Source: JBCCRH01 sp039208045 (lineage in GTDB: Bacteria; Bacteroidota; Bacteroidia; Chitinophagales; Saprospiraceae). From it: 10,769 bases of DNA. The number at the start of each line of letters is the position of its first letter. Position 1 is the stretch's first letter. The notes beneath the pieces were generated by a model that had not been told where the DNA came from, searched no databases, and saw nothing but the letters and a program-made list of their open reading frames with translations. The position numbers and the translations under genes are program-made. The DNA lies in contig JBCCRH010000193.1 of NCBI GenBank assembly GCA_039208045.1, forward strand, positions 1 through 10,769, written 5' to 3'. This document shows positions 1 to 6,096 of the stretch, one piece after another.

Positions 1-1
1 G

Positions 2-883
2 TTGGAATCTCCTGAAGAAGAAGTAGTTATGGAGCGGGAGGTATTTATAGTTGATCCTGATGATCAGGCTTTAGCTAATGTGTCTGTGAAGGTGAATACG
101 GTGGGAATTGGCAGTCAATCGGAGAAATATCAGCGCTTTGTACAAACAGATGAAGATGGTAAGTTAGTGCTCCCTGCGCACCCAAGTGACTATGTGCTTT
201 ATATTTCTGAAAAGGGTTTTGCAGTGAAAAAGTATCGCATACCAGCAAGGGATGCACGCAGAAGTCACCTTGTGCGGATGCAAGCAGCTATTAGCTGCAT
301 AGAAGTGAAGGGGGTAATCATCGATGGTGTGTATAACTTCCCAGTTAAGTCGGTCAGTATTCGAGCACAGAGTACGCATAGTGGAAAGCAGGAGCAGACG
401 TATTCGAATAGAGAAGGCACCTTTTCTTTGTGCTTGGAGGCTGACCAAACCTACCAGCTCGAATTTGCTGCAACAGCCTATCAAGCTAAAAGTGAACGCT
501 TATTCTTAAATGAAGAGGAAGCGCGCCAGCAGCCTTTGAAAATCTATCTTTCTCCGAAACAAGAGCAGACTGAAGTGGTATCTAGCACTGTCCTACCAAA
601 GGTAAATAGCTCTCCTAGACAGTCACCTGCTGCTAGTCAAGCAGTTAACCAAAAAGTAGAGCAACACTTCCCCTATCACGTTATCGTAGGCACCTTTTCC
701 AAAAAAGCCAATGCGGAAAAACGTTTAGCGGAAGCGAAACAACTAGGCTACCAGCAAGCACATATTATTCAGTATATCGATACGGGTATGTTTGGTGTGA
801 GTATTGGCGACTTCCCTAAAATGACGCAGGCCGATGACCTAAAAAGACGAAGCAAGTTGAAAGCAATTATCAAAAAAATATAG
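2..883 (+). CDS. SPOR-domain protein with two carboxypeptidase-regulatory-like domains (5' partial)
   Basis: The frame is open to the window edge. The only start near the edge is a TTG at 2, so the true N-terminus, probably with a signal peptide or membrane anchor, is likely upstream; residue numbers here count from that TTG. Residues about 10-93 and 98-184 look like two related beta-sandwich domains of the carboxypeptidase-regulatory/Ig-like type: each has an 'A-x-V-x-V-x' strand, a 'T(or S)-x-x-x-G-x-x-x-L' turn and a 'Y-x-L-x-x-x-x-x-(G/A)-(F/Y)' strand. A Ser/Gln/Pro-rich linker (about 185-222) leads to a C-terminal SPOR domain (about 223-293), starting PYHVIVGTFSKKANAEKRL and containing YQQAHI and the FGVSIGDF strand. 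SPOR domains bind peptidoglycan, especially glycan strands stripped of peptides. As the first visible gene of a secretion operon it may anchor the machine to the wall; that role is inference. Its stop overlaps the next gene by 1 nt. Confidence 0.8.
   Translation: MESPEEEVVMEREVFIVDPDDQALANVSVKVNTVGIGSQSEKYQRFVQTDEDGKLVLPAHPSDYVLYISEKGFAVKKYRIPARDARRSHLVRMQAAISCIEVKGVIIDGVYNFPVKSVSIRAQSTHSGKQEQTYSNREGTFSLCLEADQTYQLEFAATAYQAKSERLFLNEEEARQQPLKIYLSPKQEQTEVVSSTVLPKVNSSPRQSPAASQAVNQKVEQHFPYHVIVGTFSKKANAEKRLAEAKQLGYQQAHIIQYIDTGMFGVSIGDFPKMTQADDLKRRSKLKAIIKKI
668..880 (+). other. SPOR domain (peptidoglycan-binding) coding region
   Basis: Codes for the last ~71 residues of the first gene. The alternation of hydrophobic strand (YHVIVGTF), helix (KKANAEKRLAEAKQLGY), strand (AHIIQYI), strand (FGVSIGDF) and final helix (TQADDLKRRSKLKAI) is the typical SPOR beta-alpha-beta-beta-alpha order. 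Family membership is by pattern recognition, not by a profile search. Confidence 0.8.
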
Positions 884-2106
884 TGATGCGACTACAAGCT
901 AGTGCCCTTTTTTATGCCCTTTTGATGGCCACTCTAATTGCAGTGCTATCGGTAGGGTTGATTGCATTAGCACAGCATTTCCAAGCCTTGCAGCAGCAGC
1001 AATTACGGCAGCTAGAACTGGTGAGGAATATCTATTCGGGTATGGCTTTCTGGGGTCAGGATGAGATAGACGAAATACAATTAGAAGAAGAGCAGTTATT
1101 CGTTGCAAAGCAAGCCTGGGGACTCTTCCAAATTGGTCGAGTAAAGGCAGAACAGACCTTTTCTTTTGGTACCCGTAGCTTACAAAAAGCGGCTATTTTG
1201 GGCGAAAAGGTGGATAAAAGTTCCTACACCGCCTTATATGTTCAGGATAACCGAAAGCCGGTAGTACTATGTGGCAATACTCGCATTAAAGGGGATGTAT
1301 ACCGACCCAAATCTGGCATAAAAAAAGGGGCGGTGGATGGCCAAGCTTTTAGTGGTACTCAGTTGTTTATCGGCAAAGATCGCATTAGCGAAAACCGAAT
1401 GCCTGCGTTAGATACTGTACTTATCGAACAACTCTTGGCACTCCAAAAGCAAAAGGCCAATCAAAAGCTCACGGATTTAGCACAAGAGCTGGAACATTCT
1501 TTTCAAGAACCACTTTTGGTTGTTCAGCAAAAACATTTGCGCTTACGCAAGCGCGCCTTGAAAGGGCATATCCTGCTATTAGCGACAGATTCTATCACCG
1601 TTGAAGCCAGTGCTCAATTAGAAGATGTGATTTTGTTGGCGCCATTTATACGCTTAAAAAGTGGGTTAAAAGGTAGTTTCCAGGCTTATGCTACCGAGCA
1701 AATGGTAGTCGAAGAACGAGCCATTCTTAGCTACCCCTCTTGCATTGGCTTGATCAAACACCGCGCAGATCAACGACAAGGGTATTTAGAGCTTCAATCA
1801 GGAGTGCGTATTGGAGGCCAGGTATTTTCCTGTTTGCTACCGACTTCTAGAGGTTTTCCAGTTATCCGCATAGAAGCCAATAGCATGGTAGAAGGTAGCA
1901 TTTTTAGTGATGGACCTTTACAAATGGAAGGTAAAGTGCATGGCAATTTATATACCCGAAATTTTGTGTTACGTAAAGGCGGACGAAACTATTACAACTA
2001 TATTTTAAATACAGTAATAGATAGAACCCAATTATCTAAAGCCTATACCGGTCCTTTTTTAAAAGATCGCAAGGCAGAATATGGTATTGTAAAATGGGTA
2101 GATTAA
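883..2106 (+). CDS. Minor pseudopilin-like protein (GspK/PilX-like N-terminus) with bactofilin-like beta-helical C-terminus
   Basis: The start is either GTG 883, overlapping the previous TAG, or ATG 886. The N-terminus (RLQASALFYALLMATLIAVL) looks like a class III prepilin signal: a short positive leader, a likely cut after Ala6, then a long hydrophobic helix to about residue 30. Position +5 of the mature chain is Tyr, not Glu; absence of Glu5 is characteristic of the tip pseudopilin GspK. The rest does not resemble GspK. From about residue 126 (VLCGNTRIKGDVYRP, then GAVDGQAFSG) and again from 226 to 370, short repeated strands of the type 'I-x-x-x-A-x-(L/V)-x-(D/G)' (ITVEASAQLEDVILLAPF, VEGSIFSDGPLQMEGKVHGN) suggest a right-handed beta-helix like bactofilins or polymer-forming proteins, interrupted by a charged helical insert (about 170-220). 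It overlaps the next gene by 13 nt. Likely an accessory pseudopilin at the filament tip; the exact role is unknown. Confidence 0.75.
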   Translation: MMRLQASALFYALLMATLIAVLSVGLIALAQHFQALQQQQLRQLELVRNIYSGMAFWGQDEIDEIQLEEEQLFVAKQAWGLFQIGRVKAEQTFSFGTRSLQKAAILGEKVDKSSYTALYVQDNRKPVVLCGNTRIKGDVYRPKSGIKKGAVDGQAFSGTQLFIGKDRISENRMPALDTVLIEQLLALQKQKANQKLTDLAQELEHSFQEPLLVVQQKHLRLRKRALKGHILLLATDSITVEASAQLEDVILLAPFIRLKSGLKGSFQAYATEQMVVEERAILSYPSCIGLIKHRADQRQGYLELQSGVRIGGQVFSCLLPTSRGFPVIRIEANSMVEGSIFSDGPLQMEGKVHGNLYTRNFVLRKGGRNYYNYILNTVIDRTQLSKAYTGPFLKDRKAEYGIVKWVD

Positions 2107-2429
2107 AAGCATCAAGTCTAATGGAAGCGACCTTGGCGTTGAGCATTATTGCTATTGTGCTAAGTGTTGGTTGGATGGCTTTTGGGAATCTAGTGGCTGG
2201 CGAGCAGACTACCCTCAAATTCAGGGCAAACTTAGTGCTACAAGAAGTAGCTGCTGAAACTAAACTTGCAGGCCGCTATTGGGATGAGACGATTACAAAA
2301 ACAGATTTTCTGGTGGAACAAGAAGTGCAAGTGTTGGAAGGTAGCTCAGTAGTAGTGTTAGCCCTAGTAGCAAAGCGAGCTAACGGTCAAGTACTTGCAA
2401 ATTGGAAAGAATACATCTATGTGGAATAA
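2094..2429 (+). CDS. GspI-like minor pseudopilin
   Basis: A 111-residue prepilin-like protein. The leader MGRLKA is followed by SSLMEATLALSIIAIVLSVG. Cutting after Ala6 puts Glu at position +5 of the mature chain, as in canonical type IV pilins and pseudopilins, and a hydrophobic helix follows to about residue 35. The short globular part (about 40-111) ends in beta strands (VVVLALVAKR, WKEYIYVE), consistent with the small alpha-beta fold of GspI, which is usually about 120-130 residues. It sits just before a GspJ-like gene, matching the usual I-J gene order, and starts 13 nt inside the preceding gene, implying coupled translation. Which pseudopilin it is (I, H or V-type) cannot be settled by eye; membership in the pseudopilin superfamily is well supported. 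Confidence 0.75.
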   Translation: MGRLKASSLMEATLALSIIAIVLSVGWMAFGNLVAGEQTTLKFRANLVLQEVAAETKLAGRYWDETITKTDFLVEQEVQVLEGSSVVVLALVAKRANGQVLANWKEYIYVE

Positions 2430-2907
2430 ATGGAAGGCATTTACACTGTTGGAAATGCTATTGGCAGCAACCATTACAGCAATTTTGATTTCCCTCTCCA
2501 TGTGGGGCTATGAGTTATTCCAAAAACAGTATTTGTTTTTTGAGAAAACACAAGATCAGATTTGGGAAACTCAACAATTGATAAATCAACTGCACTATCA
2601 GAGCTTAGATTGTTCGCTTATGCGAAAAGAGAGCAATTTGCTGCGCTTGGAGTGGGACAGCTTAAGTCGCCAATATGCCTTCGAACCAGACCGAGTGTTG
2701 ATGACCACTTATCTACCAAATCGAGCAATACAAGATACGTTTTTGGTAAGCGTACTGATTTCGGAAGCCAGCTTTCAAGAGCAAGCAGTAGACAACGGCC
2801 CTATTGACCGATTAACTTTTGAAATAAGTGCTTTTGAGCAACCCTACTTAATGGTACTAGAGAAAAGATACAGCGCCATTGAGCAAATGAAAATGGAACA
2901 ACAATGA
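2419..2907 (+). CDS. GspJ-like minor pseudopilin
   Basis: I prefer the ATG at 2419 over an in-frame TTG at 2395. It gives the compact leader MWNKWKA directly before FTLLEMLLAATITAIL, a textbook prepilin signal with a cut between Ala and Phe and Glu at +5. The product is then 162 residues, close to GspJ, which is somewhat longer than GspI. A long N-terminal helix (hydrophobic to about residue 28, continuing as FQKQYLFFEKTQDQIWETQQL) precedes a beta-rich globular part with strands such as LLRLEWDSLSRQYAFE and RLTFEISAFEQPYLMVLEKR. In type II secretion, GspI, J and K form the complex at the pseudopilus tip. The gene overlaps its upstream neighbour by 11 nt and the downstream gspF by ATGA. Confidence 0.78.
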   Translation: MWNKWKAFTLLEMLLAATITAILISLSMWGYELFQKQYLFFEKTQDQIWETQQLINQLHYQSLDCSLMRKESNLLRLEWDSLSRQYAFEPDRVLMTTYLPNRAIQDTFLVSVLISEASFQEQAVDNGPIDRLTFEISAFEQPYLMVLEKRYSAIEQMKMEQQ

Positions 2908-4052
2908 GTATTGATTTACAGAAATATACCGCTCCTACTTCAGCGAAGACTAAAAAGGAATCCAAGGATGGTTCTTTTTGGGATTTCATGAATCGGGATA
3001 TCCAGCTATTTGGCAATCAATGGAATGCTAAGAAAAAGGCTGGTTTCTATACGGAGATGGAGCTTTTACTGAAAGCAGGATTAGATTTGAATGCAGCGCT
3101 TGACTTAATTCAAGAAAGCCAAAAGAAAGAAAAAGAGCGTAAGCTAATTGAGCAATTGCATCAAGGTATTATTAGTGGCCTGAGCTTGTCCGATGCAATG
3201 GAAGTATCGGGTAAGTTTTCAGATTATGAGGTCTTTAGTATTCGAATTGCGGAGGAAAGTGGTCAATTGCCTCCTGTATTGAAGGAATTAGCCCACTATT
3301 TTGAGCTCAATATGCGCTTTCAGCGCTTACTCATCAGTGCACTATCCTATCCTATCTTAGTCATTTCGGTGGCATTTATTGCACTGGCTTTTTTGCTCAA
3401 CTTTTTGGTTCCCCTTTTCGGAGAAATCTATACCCGACTCAATCAAGACTTACCTAGTGTTACCAAAACGATCATTGCATTTTCTAATTGGAGCACTCAA
3501 TATTTACCCTTAATGGGTGGCCTATTGCTTGTTCTAATTGGCTTGCTCTTCTGGCAACGAAAAACGCTATGGTTCCGAAAATATAGTGCTTGGGTCATGC
3601 TCTACATTCCAGTATTTGGAGCATTAATACATCAGTTGTTCTTATCGCGCTTCTGTCAGGCGCTGAGCTTCTTGATCGACTCAAAAGTACCTCTACTAAA
3701 GGCAATTAGTCTAACCAAAAAAATGATTCGCTTCTACCCCATTGAAGCAGCTTTGGCTTTCGCCGAAATAGAATTATACAAAGGGGTGAGTTTGCATCAA
3801 ACCCTAGGGCAATTCTCCATTTTTCCAAGGCGTATGATTGCGCTTCTAAAAGTAGGTGAAGAAGCTAACCAACTGGATACAATCTTTAAAAAGTTAGCTG
3901 ATCAATATCAAGAACAAGTAGAGCAACAAACCAAACTTATTAGCAGCCTAATCGAACCAGTCTTGATTGTATTCTTGGCACTGGTAGTAGGGATCGTGTT
4001 GGTCTCTATGTACCTGCCAATTTTCAAACTAGTCACCAATTTTGGATTGTAA
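2904..4052 (+). CDS. gspF: GspF/PilC-like inner-membrane assembly platform protein
   Basis: A 382-residue protein with the duplicated type II secretion F domain. The first copy covers about residues 45-170 (FYTEMELLLKAGLDLNAALD, then the conserved EESGQLPPVL at 118-127). The second covers about 247-375 (LSRFCQALSFLIDSKVPLLKA, then KVGEEANQLDTIFKKLA and an EP-containing final helix). Three membrane segments are visible at about 148-173, 198-216 and 350-375, the expected number and placement. The first ~40 residues are charged, rich in Lys and Ser, and not recognisable; in related proteins the N-terminal region contacts the ATPase. GspF couples ATP use by GspE to pseudopilus assembly. The start codon overlaps the stop of the GspJ-like gene (ATGA). 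A 31-bp gap follows, the longest on this strand, with no convincing promoter. Confidence 0.95.
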   Translation: MSIDLQKYTAPTSAKTKKESKDGSFWDFMNRDIQLFGNQWNAKKKAGFYTEMELLLKAGLDLNAALDLIQESQKKEKERKLIEQLHQGIISGLSLSDAMEVSGKFSDYEVFSIRIAEESGQLPPVLKELAHYFELNMRFQRLLISALSYPILVISVAFIALAFLLNFLVPLFGEIYTRLNQDLPSVTKTIIAFSNWSTQYLPLMGGLLLVLIGLLFWQRKTLWFRKYSAWVMLYIPVFGALIHQLFLSRFCQALSFLIDSKVPLLKAISLTKKMIRFYPIEAALAFAEIELYKGVSLHQTLGQFSIFPRRMIALLKVGEEANQLDTIFKKLADQYQEQVEQQTKLISSLIEPVLIVFLALVVGIVLVSMYLPIFKLVTNFGL

Positions 4053-4083
4053 CTATATACACTGAATTTCGTAAAACAGAACT

Positions 4084-4611
4084 ATGTTATTCTTCAAGAA
4101 TTTACCGCCCAAGCAACAAGTGATCGCTAGCATCACTTTATTGTTATTACTATATATACTGGCCTATCAATTTGCGTTTAAAAAGACGATTCAAGATTAT
4201 AGCACTTTGACGCAGCAAAAAGAAATGCTAGCTATTGCACAAGACGCGCCACAGCGTATCCAGCAATATCAAATACAACTCCAACAATTGGATGCAACTA
4301 TTTCTGCTATGTCCTACGATCGGGCACAGTTATTTGAGGCAGTCAATACATTTTGTGAAGAGCATCAATTAGCACTCGATAACTTTTCTTCGGAACATCG
4401 AAAGGCTATCGATAAACTTGATTGGATTACTAATCCCATCACTGTAAGTGGTAGCTATTGGGAAATTACTCAGCTATGCTATTACATGGAACAAGAGGAA
4501 CATTTTGGACATATTGCCTCTGTAGATTACCAACTAGAGAAAGACCTACGCACCAAAAAGAAGAAATTGACCGGAACCATTTATGTACAAAATGTAGCTA
4601 GTAGCCAGTAA
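4084..4611 (+). CDS. GspM/PilO-like assembly platform protein
   Basis: A 175-residue bitopic membrane protein. It has a short cytoplasmic start (MLFFKNLPPKQQ), one membrane helix (about 12-31), a Gln-rich helical region likely to form a coiled coil (about 35-77, with QQYQIQLQQLDATISAM), then an alpha-beta domain (about 79-171) containing a helix-strand unit (AQLFEAVNTFCEEHQLALDN), a strand (PITVSGSYWEITQLCYYME) and a final strand (KLTGTIYVQN). This order matches PilO/GspM, whose ferredoxin-like periplasmic domain pairs with that of PilN/GspL. The motif 'V-x-G-x-Y-x-x-(I/L)-x-x-(L/F)-x-x-x-(M/L)-E' is typical of PilO-like proteins. Sequence identity in this family is always low, so the call rests on architecture plus gene context. 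Confidence 0.7.
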   Translation: MLFFKNLPPKQQVIASITLLLLLYILAYQFAFKKTIQDYSTLTQQKEMLAIAQDAPQRIQQYQIQLQQLDATISAMSYDRAQLFEAVNTFCEEHQLALDNFSSEHRKAIDKLDWITNPITVSGSYWEITQLCYYMEQEEHFGHIASVDYQLEKDLRTKKKKLTGTIYVQNVASSQ

Positions 4612-4621
4612 ATCAATAGGT

Positions 4622-5590
4622 ATGAAAACTCGTCTATTCATTTTGCTCCTAATCATTACCTTTTTCGCGCAATGTGCCGATGTACTGGTACCTGATATTT
4701 CCGAAGAGGAAATTATGCTGATCAGCCCAGGAGATAGCCTGCAAACGCTTGAACGAAGCCTAAGCTTCACTTGGGAAGAGCTTGAAGATGCTACTTCTTA
4801 TGAATTACAAATTGTTACACCTTCTTTTGATGCAATCAATACGGTAGTGATGGACACTATCACAGAGAGCACATTTATAAGTCTAGATTTAAATCCTGGT
4901 GTATACGAATGGCAAGTTATTGGTGTCAATGAGGCCTTTAGCACTACTTGCTGTGACTCTTATCAATTTATCATTTTGGAAGGGGACAATGAAGATGTGT
5001 CCAATAGTGTTATTGAGCTGGTAGCCCCTGCTGATGGAGCTTGCCAAATGGATACGTCACTCACCTTTAGCTGGGAAGCCTTGAGTGGAGCTACTCAATA
5101 CGTTTTTCAACTAGCATCTAGCACTACTTTTGCGACGATCTTAGAAGCTAAAGAATTGACAACGACGACAACATCAACTACCCTAGATGACGAAGGAACG
5201 TATTACTGGCGAGTACGTGCGGAGAACGATTTTACCCAAACGTTCTCTGATTGGCGCACCCGCAACTTCACGCTTGACCGAACAGCTCCCACTGTACCAG
5301 AACTAACATTTCCACTTGATATGGATACTCTATTTGTAGATATGCAGGAAACAGATTTAGTGTGGGATAGTAGTACAGATGCTGTAGAAGACGAATTAGC
5401 TATCTATGATATTTTGGGAGCTGATACCCCTATTTACTCCCTTGTAACTACCGATTTTAGTATCGACCTAGATACGATCAGTATCAATTTGCCTGAAGGA
5501 AGTTACTTTTGGAGTGTTAGTTCCATTGACAAAGCAGGCAACCAGTCTGAAGAAGCGACAACTCGTTCCTTTTTCTTAAAACTTGAATAA
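4622..5590 (+). CDS. Lipoprotein with three FN3-like repeats
   Basis: A 322-residue secreted protein. A hydrophobic signal (MKTRLFILLLIITFFAQC) ends at Cys18 in a relaxed lipobox (FAQC). Three repeats of about 90-100 residues follow (31-119, 131-218, 222-321). Each opens with P, has an early strand with a Trp (LSFTWEELEDATSYELQI, LTFSWEALSGATQYVFQL, DLVWDSSTD) and closes with a 'G-x-Y-x-W-x-V' strand (GVYEWQVI, GTYYWRVRA, GSYFWSVS). This is the fibronectin type III-like pattern common in Bacteroidota surface proteins. Overall it is strongly acidic and rich in Thr and Ser. It overlaps the GspC/PilP-like gene by 1 nt and lies 10 bp after the GspM/PilO-like gene, so it is made with the machine. 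It could be an outer-membrane partner of the secretin, a pilotin analogue, or an accessory surface protein; no function is established. Confidence 0.78.
   Translation: MKTRLFILLLIITFFAQCADVLVPDISEEEIMLISPGDSLQTLERSLSFTWEELEDATSYELQIVTPSFDAINTVVMDTITESTFISLDLNPGVYEWQVIGVNEAFSTTCCDSYQFIILEGDNEDVSNSVIELVAPADGACQMDTSLTFSWEALSGATQYVFQLASSTTFATILEAKELTTTTTSTTLDDEGTYYWRVRAENDFTQTFSDWRTRNFTLDRTAPTVPELTFPLDMDTLFVDMQETDLVWDSSTDAVEDELAIYDILGADTPIYSLVTTDFSIDLDTISINLPEGSYFWSVSSIDKAGNQSEEATTRSFFLKLE
4712..5584 (+). repeat. Three degenerate FN3-like protein repeats
   Basis: The coding repeats lie at about 4712-4978, 5012-5275 and 5285-5584. They are similar in protein pattern (Trp in the second strand, G-x-Y-x-W in the sixth) but not obviously at the DNA level, so the duplication is old. 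The third copy is the most divergent. Confidence 0.65.
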
Positions 5591-6096
5591 TGAAGAAGAA
5601 AAATAAAACGCTTAATTACGTACTTATTGTTTTAGTACTTGGCATATGGGGAACTATCATCTATCGAGTATTCACCTATGGTGATGATGAGCAAGCAGTT
5701 GCTTATTCTAATACTAATCTAGCGCTCCCTGAATTAACGACCCCCACTGTGCTTAAAGCAACCTACACCTTAAAAGGTGATTATGATGATCCTTTCTTAA
5801 CGGGGAAAAAGTATAGAAAATCATCTGCCAAAAGCAATAGTAAATCAGCCTTTCCTAAGGCTAAAAAAGCAACACCTAAAGCTACAGCAAAAGTCGAAGA
5901 GCAGCCTCCTGTCATTGTTTACAAAGGGTTCTCTCTGAATAATAATGAGATAAGCCGAGTAAAACTACAAATTGCTGGAAAAACCTACACTTTACAACAA
6001 GGAGAATCGGTGCAGGACGTCACTGTTATCGCTATGGATCGCAATCGAGTAGAACTGAAGTGGAGAAAGGAAAAGTTGAGAATCGAACGCAACTAA
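5590..6096 (+). CDS. GspC/PilP-like periplasmic linker protein
   Basis: A 168-residue bitopic protein. A basic N-terminus (MKKKNKTLNYV) leads into one membrane helix (about 8-28), then an extended region with a DPF motif (residues 67-69, in DYDDPFL). A long Lys/Ser/Ala/Pro-rich linker follows (about 72-101), and then a small all-beta domain (about 108-166: IVYKGFSLNNNEISRVKLQI, TYTLQQGESVQDVTVIAMD, RVELKWRKEKLRI). The strand pattern 'Y-x-G, then A/K-x-x-(I)-x-G, then L-x-x-G-x-x-V-x-x-V-x-V-I, then V-x-L' matches the homology region of GspC and the beta domain of PilP, which contact the secretin N0/N1 domains. DPF is more typical of PilP. TAATG joins it to the lipoprotein gene, and its TAA overlaps the stop of the opposing gene. 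The role as bridge between inner platform and secretin is inferred. Confidence 0.7.
   Translation: MKKKNKTLNYVLIVLVLGIWGTIIYRVFTYGDDEQAVAYSNTNLALPELTTPTVLKATYTLKGDYDDPFLTGKKYRKSSAKSNSKSAFPKAKKATPKATAKVEEQPPVIVYKGFSLNNNEISRVKLQIAGKTYTLQQGESVQDVTVIAMDRNRVELKWRKEKLRIERN
6093..6096. other. Tail-to-tail stop-codon overlap of the two operons
   Basis: The plus-strand TAA occupies 6094-6096 and the minus-strand TAG occupies 6095-6093. The two convergent operons therefore share 4 bp and have no non-coding space between them, so any terminator must lie inside the opposing coding sequence. Confidence 0.95.

Noticed and set aside
2395..2418. TTG at 2395 as start of the GspJ-like gene
   Set aside because: It would add MQIGKNTS before a perfectly placed ATG. 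The leader from ATG 2419 is the expected short prepilin leader.
4053..4083. Possible promoter for a second transcript before the GspM-like gene
   Set aside because: CAATTTTG at about 4037-4044 resembles the Bacteroidota -7 element (TAnnTTTG) with one mismatch, but no TTG-like -33 element is properly spaced, and it lies inside gspF.
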